64,000 bases of DNA from Betaproteobacteria bacterium (lineage in GTDB: Bacteria; Pseudomonadota; Gammaproteobacteria; Burkholderiales; Burkholderiaceae_D), in the NCBI GenBank assembly GCA_013287275.1, contig JABDED010000001.1:231511-295510 (forward strand), written 5' to 3'. The notes beneath the pieces were generated by a model. The model saw nothing but the letters and a program-made list of their open reading frames with translations, was not told where the DNA came from and made no database searches. This document shows positions 44,275 through 53,451 of the stretch, piece after piece. The stretch's first letter is position 1. Every line of letters begins with the position of its first letter. The position numbers and the translations under genes are program-made.

Positions 44275-44529
44275 ATGAGCCTGCAAGACCAATTCATCCA
44301 AGCGCAAGCCGATTCAAAAAATCTGCCTGAACGTCCCGACAATATGACTTTGCTGAAAATGTATGCATTGTTCAAGCAAGGCAGCGCGGGCGACGCCGGC
44401 GGCGACCGCCCAGGCTTTACCGATATGGTAGGCCGTGCCAAATATGACGCTTGGAGCGCGCTGGCCGGCACCAGCCAGGAAACGGCGATGCAACAGTATG
44501 TCGATTTGATCGGCGAACTGCAGGCTTGA
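44275..44529 (+). CDS. Acyl-CoA-binding protein
   Basis: An 84-residue acyl-CoA-binding protein, a four-helix carrier for medium- and long-chain acyl-CoA. 'LLKMYALFKQGSAGDAGGDR' and 'AKYDAWSALAGTSQETAMQQ' carry the family's conserved Tyr, Lys and Trp residues for CoA binding. GGAG lies eight bases before the ATG. Length is normal for the family. It is convergent with the dehydrogenase gene; its role may be to buffer acyl-CoA in a PHA-using organism. Confidence 0.94.
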   Translation: MSLQDQFIQAQADSKNLPERPDNMTLLKMYALFKQGSAGDAGGDRPGFTDMVGRAKYDAWSALAGTSQETAMQQYVDLIGELQA

Positions 44530-44561
44530 ATCCGGGCCGGGTTGGCCAGCGCCAATCCGCC

Positions 44562-45545
44562 CTATACCTGCCTGAAAGTTTCGGGATTCAACAGGTTGGG
44601 CGGCCGTTGCTGGCTCAAGGCCGCAATCAGGTTATCTGCGGCGCAATTTGCCATCGCCTTGCGGGTAGGAGCGGATGCGCTGGCAATGTGCGGGGTCAGC
44701 ACCACATTTTCCAGGCCCAGGAAATCGGGATGGAATTTGGGCTCGTTTTCAAATACATCCAGTCCGGCTGCGGCAATTTTTTTCGCTTTCAGCGCTGTGA
44801 TCAGCGCGGTATCATCGACGATGCCGCCGCGCGCCAGGTTCACCAGCGTAGCACCTGGTTTCATTAACTCCAGCTCTGCCGCAGCTATCGTATGGCGCGA
44901 TTCGCTGGAATAAGGCAGCACCAGCACCACGTGGTCTGCCGTACGCAGCAACTCTTCCTTGCTCACATAAACCGCATGATTGGCATGCGCTTCCTGCTGC
45001 TCGCTCAGGCGTGAGCGATTATGGTAGATCACCCGCATGTCGAACCCCATCGAGCGGCGTGCAATGGCCTGCCCTATCCGTCCCATGCCTATGATGCCCA
45101 GCGTAGAGCCATGCAGGTCGGCGCCGAGAAAATAGTCATAGCGCCATTTTTCCCATTTGCCGGCGCGCAGCCAATGTTCGGATTCGGTAATCCGGCGCGC
45201 AGTGGCCATCAGCAGCGCCCAGCCGAAATCGGCCGTGGTTTCATTCAGCACGTCCGGCGTGTTGCTGGCCATGACGCCGCGGGCGGTGCAAGCGGCGACG
45301 TCGATATTGTCATATCCGACGGCCATATTGGCAACGATCTTCAAATCCGGCAGCCGGGCCAGCACATCTGCATCAAACCGCGAACTGGAAGTCGACATGA
45401 CCCCTGCTTTGCCCTGCAGCTTGGCGATCAGTTGATCGGGCGTAAACAGGACATCGTCCTGGTTGGATTCAACTTCAAAGTGTTGCGACAGGCGCTCAAT
45501 CACTTCAGGGAATACTGCGCGCGCAACCAGGATGCCGGGTTTCAT
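44562..45545 (-). CDS. D-2-hydroxyacid dehydrogenase (GhrB-like)
   Basis: A 327-residue NAD(P)-dependent dehydrogenase reducing glyoxylate, hydroxypyruvate or 2-ketogluconate. The Rossmann motif is 'LGIIGMGRIGQAIARR'. The catalytic triad is Arg in 'NLARGGIVDD', Glu in 'LDVFENEPK' and His in 'LTPHIASAS'. 'NMAVGYDNIDVAACTARGV' is the substrate-loop motif. The pattern fits the GhrB / glyoxylate reductase subgroup; the exact substrate cannot be read from sequence. Confidence 0.92.
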   Translation of the reverse strand: MKPGILVARAVFPEVIERLSQHFEVESNQDDVLFTPDQLIAKLQGKAGVMSTSSSRFDADVLARLPDLKIVANMAVGYDNIDVAACTARGVMASNTPDVLNETTADFGWALLMATARRITESEHWLRAGKWEKWRYDYFLGADLHGSTLGIIGMGRIGQAIARRSMGFDMRVIYHNRSRLSEQQEAHANHAVYVSKEELLRTADHVVLVLPYSSESRHTIAAAELELMKPGATLVNLARGGIVDDTALITALKAKKIAAAGLDVFENEPKFHPDFLGLENVVLTPHIASASAPTRKAMANCAADNLIAALSQQRPPNLLNPETFRQV

Positions 45546-46031
45546 ATTTTCGCTTTCATGGAGAGGATCATTTGTTATTCGTATTTTTCAATGCAAACTT
45601 GCCGGGCACATCCGCCAGCGGCCGCAATGAAATTAGTTTAACTGAATCGCGCCGATGACGAGTGGCCGGCCGCTGATGATTTGTATTCAGGCAAATGCGC
45701 AAATTATTCATCTGTAAATGCCGGCTCGGCAACGGCGGGAACTAGCTTAGCAAAATCAAGCAGTTAGCGATTGATCTGCATTGCGGTATGCGGTGCTCGG
45801 CAAGGCTACGAGGAAATAAATGCCATTTTATCAAAAGAATTTCCTTGACTTTACTGTGTCTCCAGTACTGCTTGCCGGGAGGATGCCATGCCGCGAACGC
45901 ATTTGCTTATTCGTAATTTATCTAAGCCTAATTTGTGAGTTATCTGAAATTGCCTTAAAATACAATGCTTTGCAGCTATAGCTTTATCCAATGCTGCATA
46001 GAACACCCAGAATACTTAAGATTGGAACGTT
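45546..46031. other. Intergenic region upstream of fdxA
   Basis: About 490 bases, AT-rich near fdxA. Apart from the 53-codon candidate at 45820 no gene, RNA or terminator is recognised. The promoters of fdxA and the divergent dehydrogenase gene must lie here, but none is clear enough to mark. Confidence 0.5.
45820..45981 (+). CDS. Candidate 53-aa small protein upstream of fdxA
   Basis: An ATG-started frame with a well-placed ribosome site (GAGG six bases before ATG). It encodes MPFYQKNFLDFTVSPVLLAG and continues with a hydrophobic stretch, 'ICLFVIYLSLI', that could span a membrane. It ends 50 bases before fdxA. Nothing resembles a known family and codon use is not clearly coding, so it may be chance. 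Confidence 0.18.
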   Translation: MPFYQKNFLDFTVSPVLLAGRMPCRERICLFVIYLSLICELSEIALKYNALQL

Positions 46032-46355
46032 ATGACCCACGTTGTGACCGAATCCTGCATCCGCTGCCGCTATACCGATTGCGTGGATGTATGTCCGGTG
46101 GACTGCTTCCGTGCAGGACCGAATTTCCTGGTAATCGACCCTGACGAGTGCATCGACTGTGCCGTCTGTGTGGCCGAATGCCCGGTCAATGCCATTTATG
46201 CCGAGGAAGATGTTCCTGCCGACCAACAACAATACATCAAGATCAATGTTGATCTGACTTCCAAATGGCCGTCGATCACCAAGACGGTCGCGCCTCTGCC
46301 TGACGCGGACGACTGGAAGGATGTCAAAGATAAGCTGCAATACCTGCAACGATAA
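46032..46355 (+). CDS. fdxA: 7Fe/8Fe ferredoxin FdxA
   Basis: A 107-residue soluble ferredoxin, the usual FdxA length. It has two clusters: 'CIRCRYTDCVDVCPVDCF' (a 3Fe-4S/4Fe-4S arrangement with an extra Cys) and 'CIDCAVCVAECPVNAI'. The C-terminal extension ('VDLTSKWPSITKTVAPLPDA') is typical. It carries low-potential electrons; the ferredoxin-NADP reductase encoded 149 bases downstream is the obvious partner. Confidence 0.95.
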   Translation: MTHVVTESCIRCRYTDCVDVCPVDCFRAGPNFLVIDPDECIDCAVCVAECPVNAIYAEEDVPADQQQYIKINVDLTSKWPSITKTVAPLPDADDWKDVKDKLQYLQR

Positions 46356-46503
46356 TCAAGTCGTAGTAGTGTGTGGTTTTGGGCTGTAAATAAGTCTTAG
46401 CGCAAATCGTAGCATCGATAGCCGGTTTTTCAGGGGTAAACACCCTTGGCCTGTTATCGCCTGTATCGTTTGTAAATAGCATCTATCAGGAACAAATAGT
46501 CGT

Positions 46504-47589
46504 ATGGATACCAAGCAATCTACTTCTGCCACCAACGGCCAATCGGCGCATCCGATTGAAGCCGATGCCGTAATCGTCGGCGCCGGTCCTGTGGGCCTGT
46601 TTCAAGTATTTGAACTCGGCCTGCTGGAAATTAAAGCGCATGTGATCGACTCCCTGCCTATCGTCGGCGGTCAATGCGTAGAGCTGTATCCGGACAAACC
46701 TATCTATGACATCCCTGCCGTTCCCGTATGCACGGGCCAGGAATTGACCGACAACCTGCTGAAGCAGATCGAGCCGTTCGAACCCACCTTCCACCTGAAC
46801 CAGGAAGTGAGCCTGGTGCAAAAGCGTGAAGACGGCCGTTTTGACCTGGAAACTTCGCAAGGAACCCGCTTCATCACCAAGACCATCTTCATCGCCGCCG
46901 GCGTTGGCTCGTTCCAGCCGCGTACTTTGAAGGTGGAAGGCATAGACGCGTTTGAAAACAAACAGCTTTTCTACCGCGTCAAGGATCCTAGCCAATTCCA
47001 CGGCAAGAACCTGGTGATCTGCGGCGGCGGCGACTCTGCGCTGGACTGGGCGCTGGCGCTGGCCGGCAAGGCTGAATCCGTGGTCTTGCTGCATCGTCGC
47101 GAAGATTTTCGCGCCGCCCCGGCATCTGTCGCCAAGATGAAAGAGCTGTGCGACAACTACGAAATGCAATTGACGATAGGCCAGGTCACCGGCATAGAAA
47201 CCAAGGATGAGCTGCTGTCCGAGATCAAGGTCACCGGCGCCGACGGCGTCACCCGCCGCATGCCGCTGGATAATCTGCTGGTGTTTTTCGGCCTGTCGCC
47301 AAAACTCGGCCCCATCGCCGAATGGGGTCTGGATATCGAGCGCAAGCAACTGAAAGTGGTTAATACCGAGAAGTTTGAAACCAATGTTCCAGGCATCTTC
47401 GCGGTGGGCGATATCAATACCTATCCCGGCAAGAAAAAACTGATCCTGTCCGGCTTCCATGAAGCGGCTCTGGCGGCATTCGGCGCCGCGCCGTATATTT
47501 TCCCTGAAAAGAAAATCCACATGCAATACACGACGACCTCACCGAAACTGCACAAGATCCTGGGCGTGGAAACACCGGTCTTCGACTAG
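46504..47589 (+). CDS. Ferredoxin--NADP(+) reductase, thioredoxin-reductase-like
   Basis: A 361-residue flavoprotein of the TrxR-like FNR type. FAD motif '[19 protein letters not shown]' is followed by '[19 protein letters not shown]', where thioredoxin reductases would have CxxC only later. The NADP motif is '[19 protein letters not shown]' and a distal FAD contact is '[20 protein letters not shown]'. No redox CxxC is present, which separates it from thioredoxin reductase. It probably reduces or oxidises FdxA, encoded just upstream. Confidence 0.92.
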   Translation: MDTKQSTSATNGQSAHPIEADAVIVGAGPVGLFQVFELGLLEIKAHVIDSLPIVGGQCVELYPDKPIYDIPAVPVCTGQELTDNLLKQIEPFEPTFHLNQEVSLVQKREDGRFDLETSQGTRFITKTIFIAAGVGSFQPRTLKVEGIDAFENKQLFYRVKDPSQFHGKNLVICGGGDSALDWALALAGKAESVVLLHRREDFRAAPASVAKMKELCDNYEMQLTIGQVTGIETKDELLSEIKVTGADGVTRRMPLDNLLVFFGLSPKLGPIAEWGLDIERKQLKVVNTEKFETNVPGIFAVGDINTYPGKKKLILSGFHEAALAAFGAAPYIFPEKKIHMQYTTTSPKLHKILGVETPVFD

Positions 47590-47608
47590 GCATTTTCGCT
47601 TTTCTAAC

Positions 47609-47644
47609 AAAAAGCCATCGCAGGCAATTGCGATGGCTTTTTAT
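47609..47644 (+). terminator. Intrinsic terminator after the FNR gene
   Basis: Stem AAAAGCCATCGCA / TGCGATGGCTTTT with a 6-base loop and T-tract. Confidence 0.92.
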
Positions 47645-47748
47645 TTGCAAGCCCTGCTCCGCAGGAAAACATGGCTTACAAAAGACAGGGGCCTGAAGAA
47701 TGAAAGGGCCTGGCGAAACCAACTACTCCAAGACCATTCAACTATATT

Positions 47749-47793
47749 TTTTCGTGCTTTTCGTGCTTTTCGTGCCTTTCGTGCCTTTCGTGG
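47749..47793. repeat. Five tandem 9-bp TTTTCGTGC-type units
   Basis: Five head-to-tail units, TTTTCGTGC (three copies), CTTTCGTGC and CTTTCGTGG, in the gap between the FNR and FUSC genes. The same TTTCGTG core recurs at 57744-57840. Translation gives a meaningless RKARKARK peptide, so it is not a gene. Confidence 0.75.
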
Positions 47794-47858
47794 ACAAATA
47801 AGCCTTTCGCAAAAAAATTGAAATGGCAACCGCCGACCACATTTAACCCACGCGCCTG

Positions 47859-50066
47859 CTAGTCTTCCGCACCAACCAGGTTATGCGCAATCGCCGTGCT
47901 ATGGATCACTATCTTGTTGGCATCCTCGGCGATCAGCTTGCGACGGCGCTGCAGCAGGCGCCAGCCCGACCAGGCCCGTGTGCCAGCGTCGGCATGCTCG
48001 GGATCGATCTCATAGTCCACCTTGAAAACCGCGTCCACCTTGGAGTCCACCGCAGGGGTCCGGGACGGCATGATCGCATCCCACCTTTGCTGCGCGCGCG
48101 CCAGGTTATCCCACACCTGGGCGCAGATATCTTCCAGCATCGCATTCATCTGGTCAACAGGCTGGTCGATATCATGCCTGCGCAATAGCAGGCGCAAAGA
48201 GGCAACATGTGCAATCACCAGGTAATTTTGCACGACAAACAGGTTGATGTCTTCCACCGCCCTATGCTTGCTCTCCGGTTCATCCAGCATCCGCACCAGG
48301 GCCGAACTCAGGCCTGCCAGGCTATCCATCAGGCGCTTGCGGCATATCCGGTAGACAAAGTCATCAGTGATCCTGGCTTGCAGCAGATCGCGCGCGGCGA
48401 TGATGTAACGCTGGTTATCCGCCAGCACGTTCTTCACCAGTTGCGGCAAGGCGCGATATTCCCAGCTGGGCAGGATAAAGCTGAATATCGTGGCGATCAC
48501 CGCACCGATCAATGTATCGGTCAAGCGCTCGCTGACTACGTGGGCGCTGCTGGGCACCAGCAAGTTGATTTGCAAAAGAATTTGCATGGTCGCTGCCACC
48601 GCCGCGTAGCGGTACTTGATGTACAAAAAGGCTGGTCCGGCCGCGGTAGCCAGGAACAGGAAGGCCAGCAGCAGCGCCGGTGCATGCACAAAATGCAGGA
48701 TCACGGAAGTAAGAACACAGCCTACCACCGTGCCGATCAAACGGTCGCTGCGCCTCTGCTTGGTCATGCTGAAGCTGGGCTTCAGGATAATCACGATGGT
48801 CAGCACTATCCAGTAGCCGTGTGCGGCATATGGCAAATGATCGGCGATCAGCAAACCTACCGTGATTGCCATCGCCACCCTGAGCGAGAAGCGGAAGGTC
48901 GGCGAACGCCACGCCATGTTGGACAGCATGACGCCCAGTGCATATTTTTGCTGAGTCAGGAAAGGCGTCAGGTCGGTATCCGGCAAGACCGGCATCGGCG
49001 CCACCGGCGCCTGCGTCGCCAGGTGCAACTGCGCGATCATCTCTATCACGTCGCGCACCTTGTTCAGAGAAGAGCGCAAGGACGTCAATGCCTCTTCAGG
49101 AAGCTTGCCTTCACGGATATCCTGCTCCAGCCCAGCCATGCTTTTTTCGATGGCTTCAATGTCCTGCTGATAACTGACCTCGCTATGCGAGACGCGCTTG
49201 CGTGTGACCGCATAAGCAACAGCCTCGATATCGCGCGCCGCCTTGTCCACCATCCGGTGCAGCAAATCCAGGACTTCGGTATCGGCCAGATAGCGCCGCA
49301 GCACGACGTAATCGGTATGGGTCGCCAGGACCAGTTCGTACAGGTCCAGCATCCTGAAATGCACCTGGACCAGCACGGCATCCTGTTCATCCTGCCGGCC
49401 GCGCAGCAGCAGGTCGCGCGACGCTTGCTGCTTGTCCGCCAGGATGATCTGCTGGCGCACCGCCAGGTTGAACTGTTCGTTGAGGTCCGTGCTGGTATCG
49501 TAGAAGCCGGCCTTGATGTCGATATAGCGGGTCAGCTCGAACAGGGCTTCCGCCAGTATCTGCTGCTTGATGCGCCGGCGTAAAAACCAGGATACCGCCA
49601 TCGAATAGGCCAGGTAAGACAGGCCGCCGGCCAGGAACAGGCCGCTGTGCAGGAAGGCCTGGGGAGCGCTGAGTTCGCTCTCCATCGACAAGGTCATCAC
49701 AAACAAGGCCGCAAACTGCAGGGGCATCGTCTTTTTGCCATACACCACCATCATGCTTGCCAGGAAACTGACTATCACCAGCATCACGCTGAGCAACAAG
49801 TTAAACGGCGCGCACAAACTGATGATGAGAGTGACCGCGGTGCACAGCAAAACGCTGGACAGCATTTCGTTGAATTTGTGCCGCAAGGGACTGGGCATGT
49901 CCATCATGCTGGTGCACAGCGCGCCTATGCACACCGTCATCGCGGTCGGCAGATCGGCATATGCCAGGACGATGGAAGTCAAGCCTATGACGCCGATAGC
50001 GATCCTGAAGCCAGTATAAAAATAATGGCTGAAAATGAAGGTGCGCAAATCCAGGGCATAGTGCAT
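47859..50066 (-). CDS. FUSC-family inner-membrane protein (YccS-like)
   Basis: A polytopic membrane protein of about 735 residues in the fusaric-acid-resistance/YccS family. It has two blocks of hydrophobic segments (about 20-180 and 400-560), each followed by a large soluble part. 'SFSMTKQRRSDRLIGTVVGC' is the FUSC_2 signature (TxxR...R..GT..G). Members are putative exporters of aromatic acids or toxic compounds. The start at ATG 50066 places the first membrane segment correctly but has no clear ribosome site; the frame stays open to 50171. It follows the penicillin-binding-protein gene by about 130 bases on the same strand. Confidence 0.86.
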   Translation of the reverse strand: MHYALDLRTFIFSHYFYTGFRIAIGVIGLTSIVLAYADLPTAMTVCIGALCTSMMDMPSPLRHKFNEMLSSVLLCTAVTLIISLCAPFNLLLSVMLVIVSFLASMMVVYGKKTMPLQFAALFVMTLSMESELSAPQAFLHSGLFLAGGLSYLAYSMAVSWFLRRRIKQQILAEALFELTRYIDIKAGFYDTSTDLNEQFNLAVRQQIILADKQQASRDLLLRGRQDEQDAVLVQVHFRMLDLYELVLATHTDYVVLRRYLADTEVLDLLHRMVDKAARDIEAVAYAVTRKRVSHSEVSYQQDIEAIEKSMAGLEQDIREGKLPEEALTSLRSSLNKVRDVIEMIAQLHLATQAPVAPMPVLPDTDLTPFLTQQKYALGVMLSNMAWRSPTFRFSLRVAMAITVGLLIADHLPYAAHGYWIVLTIVIILKPSFSMTKQRRSDRLIGTVVGCVLTSVILHFVHAPALLLAFLFLATAAGPAFLYIKYRYAAVAATMQILLQINLLVPSSAHVVSERLTDTLIGAVIATIFSFILPSWEYRALPQLVKNVLADNQRYIIAARDLLQARITDDFVYRICRKRLMDSLAGLSSALVRMLDEPESKHRAVEDINLFVVQNYLVIAHVASLRLLLRRHDIDQPVDQMNAMLEDICAQVWDNLARAQQRWDAIMPSRTPAVDSKVDAVFKVDYEIDPEHADAGTRAWSGWRLLQRRRKLIAEDANKIVIHSTAIAHNLVGAED

Positions 50067-50193
50067 AAGCGAATGGGCATGAAAGCAAGACAGGCTGAAA
50101 AGTATAGACGAAGTAACACCGCTTGCGACAAAAACATGGGATTTAAAGCGAACAAAATGGACCTGGCTCACGCCGCCAGCCAGGGCCTGCCGC

Positions 50194-53100
50194 TTAATTC
50201 ACACACAGGCCGGCACCCGCATCGGCGCTGGCGCCGGCCGACGCGCTGCCGGAGTCGACCAATGGCATCAGGGTGGGTGCGAGCAATTTCAGCAATTGCA
50301 CCGGCAAGGCGCTGGTGAAGTCGTAGCCGGCTGCTTGCGCCCCGGGTACATACGCGATAATGGTGCCGAAGAAGCGCTGATCGATATTGAATACGAAAGT
50401 AGCCGAGCGGTTTACGACGCGGGACTCTATCAGCTGGCCGTGTGCGCCGAAGGTGTCAAAACGGTTATCGCCGGTACCGGTCTTGCCGCCGACGGCGATG
50501 AAACTGCCGTCTGGCCGCACAAATGCCTGTTTCACCCTTCTGGCCGTGCCGTCCTCGACGACCAGCCGGATGGTAGCCAGTGCGGCTTGCGCGACTTCCG
50601 GCGCCAGCACCTGCTCCGGCTTGCCGGGGCTGAATTGCAGCAAGGTCTCATACGGGGTCGCGGCAGCGAAATGCAGGGACTTGATGCGCATATTCGGTTT
50701 GCGCACCCCCTGGTTGACCAGTATCCCCATCAAGTCGGCCAATGCCGCGGGCCGGTCCGCGGACGCGCCCAGCGCAGTCGCATAGGATGGCACCAGGGAT
50801 TCGAAGGGATAACCGAGGCGTTTCCATTGCTGATGGATTTCCAGGAAACCCTCTTGCTCCAGCAGATCCAGGATGCGCTTGTCCTGCGCATGTTTGCGGT
50901 GGGTGGAAAATAGCCAGGAATAGACTTCTTGCCGCTGCTGCACGCTGACTTGCATGACCTCTGCCTGCGTCGCCTCCGGATGGCTGCGCATGTATCCGAT
51001 CAGCCAGAGCTCCAGCGGGTGGACCCGCGCCACATAGCCGCGGTCGGCCAGCGACATTTGCTGCGGAGAATATTGCTGGTACATTTTCTGCAGTTTTTTG
51101 TCGTTCAGGTCAACTCCTGCAGGCAGCTTGTCGCTCAGGAATTTCCTGAACTGTTCGGGGCTGACGTCAGGCTGGATGCCGAACAGGATCGCAGCGAGAC
51201 GGTTGGCTGTCGGCTTGACATTTTCAAACAACAATTCCTCCGCCTGCTGCGCGGTCTTGCCCTGGTACTTGGTCAGGAAGCGGCGTATGAAGACCTTCCC
51301 TTCCCGGTCGGCAAAGCGGGACAGATAGGCGGCCCGGCGCGGATCGTCCGCATCTTGCAGCAAACTGGCCGACGAACCCGGCACCTGGAACATATAATGA
51401 TGGACGATATCCCGCATCAGTCGGATGAAGACCAGGTTGACCGAATTGCGCAAGCCGTCGCGTACCGCCATCACCTGGCTGTCGTCCTCATGCCGGAAGT
51501 TGTCGAAGGTATGCATGCCGCCGCCGGTCATGAATCGCTCTCCCGGGCTGGCTGAGTAGCGGCGATCCAGTGCGGCGCTTAACATGCTGCTCAGGCTTTT
51601 GTCCTGGGCCCCGCTAAAATAGTCTATGGCCCAGCGCGTCAACACGTCTTTTTTGTCCACTTCCACTGCGCGCAGCTCTTGCTTGCCCATGCCGGACAGG
51701 CGCTGATGCAAATTGGCCATCAGGTCGAGGTAGGTGACCAGCGTGCGCAACTTGGCCGTGGATCCCAGGTCCAGCTTGGTGCCTTCGTTGATATTCAACG
51801 GCTGGTCGAAGTTATCGGTCTGTACCCGCAGATAATTCCTGTCCTCGCCGCGCTCATACAAAGTAAAACTGTACACCACCTTGCCGGGGTCGCCGCGATC
51901 CAGCAATTGCTTGCTGTTCAAGCCAGCAGCCTCAGCCTTGGCCGGTTCTCGCAACTCCCGCAGCAAGCCGGTAACGGCTTCCTGCACCGGGGCATCCAGC
52001 GTACTAGTGACGCTGACGTCCAGGCGGTCAAGATCATACAGGCGGCTGCCGCCGAGCAGACCGGCAAGGTGGTTCCGCACCGTATTGGCCGCCTTGCGTT
52101 CGACAAAGGAAACTGCCGGCGCGCCGACCTTCAGCACATTCCGGTTCAGCCTGGCTTTCAGTGCCGCGTCGCGCAAAGCCGGGCTGATGACGCCCGCATT
52201 GCCCAGCAGGCGCAGGTGGCTGTCGGTCAACTGTTCGAGGTCCGCCTCATTGCCGTCCAGGTAGTAAGACGGTCTGCGCTGGGAGATCAGCAGGCTTAGT
52301 GCCTGTTTGTACATCTGTGCCCGCTGGCCGGGGTCGCCGCCGGCCGGAGACAATGTTTTCAGCTCACGATTCACATCGGCCAGATCCCTGCCGTACCAGA
52401 CCCACAAGCCATCGCCCAGGCCATTGACTTCACCAAATCCCGGCTTGGCGGAAAGCGGCATCGTATTCAGATAATTGACGACAATCTGGCGCCTTACTAC
52501 TGAAGTGTCCTCCCCGCCCTGATAGGCGCGCAAGGCGGCAGATACCATCTGGTGCAGTTTTTCCCTGGCAGAGGAAGTGCGCCCCTCCGGCGAGTGGCGA
52601 TATTTTTCTATCTGGGTCGCCAGCGTGCTGCCGCCGGGCGTTCTGGCATCGCCACTGAATACCTGCATGCCCTTGTTCATCACGGCCAGCGTCAGCCTGT
52701 CCCATTCCACTGCGGGATTGCGTTTCGGATATTGGGTATCCAGTAGTTCGCGGTTCTCGATATATAAAAGGCTGTTGATCAGTATCGGCGCGATATCGTC
52801 AAAGCCGGAGTAAATCCGCTTTGGGTAGCGCTCCTGGAATAATTGCCGGTCGTGGCAGTCGAGTATGCTCAGGCCGCCTTGTGTTTTTTCCGGATACGGA
52901 GCGAAATAGCCATCGTCGACCAGTTCTGCCATGCGAGTGGAAATGCGCGCCTGCCTGGCTATTTCGAACTCTTTCGACTTCAGCCGGTTCAAAAAAACCG
53001 GCAAGTCGGAATATCCCAGCCTTTCATCAAACGGAGCCTTTTGCGGGAAGCGGATCGCATTGCTGGCGCCGGCGTCCACGGAAAATTTGCTCTCGCCGGC

Positions 53101-53247
53101 GACCCTGGCAAAGTAGCGTGCTTGCTGCGCCGATGTGCGCAACTCTTCCCTGACCAGCAACGCGATCACCGCGATGCATGCCAGGATAACGAGGATCACA
53201 ATGACCCTGGGGCGTAGCAGGAAGGATTTGATACCGTGCGTGCGCAT
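50194..53247 (-). CDS. Class A-like penicillin-binding protein with variant glycosyltransferase motifs
   Basis: A 1017-residue bitopic protein with one N-terminal membrane segment (about 12-32). A GT51-like domain (about 130-300) has 'IENRELLDTQYPKRN' and 'GGSTLATQIEKYRHS', which match motif 1 (EDxxFxxH) and motif 2 (GGSTxxQQ) only partly. In motif 3 the usual RKxxE reads 'REKLHQM', with Gln for the conserved Glu. The transpeptidase domain has SxxK 'DLGSTAKLRT', SxN 'RNSVNLVF' and 'VGGKTGTGDN', all intact. An insert of about 200 residues lies between SxN and KTG. Beta-lactam binding is likely; glycan polymerisation is uncertain. Confidence 0.85.
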   Translation of the reverse strand: MRTHGIKSFLLRPRVIVILVILACIAVIALLVREELRTSAQQARYFARVAGESKFSVDAGASNAIRFPQKAPFDERLGYSDLPVFLNRLKSKEFEIARQARISTRMAELVDDGYFAPYPEKTQGGLSILDCHDRQLFQERYPKRIYSGFDDIAPILINSLLYIENRELLDTQYPKRNPAVEWDRLTLAVMNKGMQVFSGDARTPGGSTLATQIEKYRHSPEGRTSSAREKLHQMVSAALRAYQGGEDTSVVRRQIVVNYLNTMPLSAKPGFGEVNGLGDGLWVWYGRDLADVNRELKTLSPAGGDPGQRAQMYKQALSLLISQRRPSYYLDGNEADLEQLTDSHLRLLGNAGVISPALRDAALKARLNRNVLKVGAPAVSFVERKAANTVRNHLAGLLGGSRLYDLDRLDVSVTSTLDAPVQEAVTGLLRELREPAKAEAAGLNSKQLLDRGDPGKVVYSFTLYERGEDRNYLRVQTDNFDQPLNINEGTKLDLGSTAKLRTLVTYLDLMANLHQRLSGMGKQELRAVEVDKKDVLTRWAIDYFSGAQDKSLSSMLSAALDRRYSASPGERFMTGGGMHTFDNFRHEDDSQVMAVRDGLRNSVNLVFIRLMRDIVHHYMFQVPGSSASLLQDADDPRRAAYLSRFADREGKVFIRRFLTKYQGKTAQQAEELLFENVKPTANRLAAILFGIQPDVSPEQFRKFLSDKLPAGVDLNDKKLQKMYQQYSPQQMSLADRGYVARVHPLELWLIGYMRSHPEATQAEVMQVSVQQRQEVYSWLFSTHRKHAQDKRILDLLEQEGFLEIHQQWKRLGYPFESLVPSYATALGASADRPAALADLMGILVNQGVRKPNMRIKSLHFAAATPYETLLQFSPGKPEQVLAPEVAQAALATIRLVVEDGTARRVKQAFVRPDGSFIAVGGKTGTGDNRFDTFGAHGQLIESRVVNRSATFVFNIDQRFFGTIIAYVPGAQAAGYDFTSALPVQLLKLLAPTLMPLVDSGSASAGASADAGAGLCVN

Positions 53248-53278
53248 AAAAAGAACCTGACTCAGTTTGTGTTATTGC

Positions 53279-53451
53279 TAGTGTCCTGAGTTAGAAGTTC
53301 GTTGAAAATGAAAAATGATGCAATCAGTGTCAGGCTAGACCTTCCCGGCCGGATGAAAACAGAGCAAGGATGGAGCCCTTGCGAGTATTTGCAACGACGC
53401 ATGGCATTGATTTCATTTTTTTCTTCGGCGAATTTCTGACTCAGGACACTA
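53279..53451. mobile_element. MITE-like element flanked by TA
   Basis: A 173-base unit with imperfect terminal inverted repeats of about 23 bases (53279-53303 and 53429-53451; outer sequence TAGTGTCCTGAGT). The terminal TA on both sides suggests a TA target duplication, as made by IS630/Tc1-mariner-type transposases. The interior carries a short hairpin (GCAAGG / CCTTGC). No transposase is encoded. It lies about 30 bases upstream of the penicillin-binding-protein gene start. Confidence 0.7.

Noticed and set aside
47641..47829. Frame rich in RKARKARK
   Set aside because: This is the translation of the tandem 9-bp TTTTCGTGC array, not a protein.
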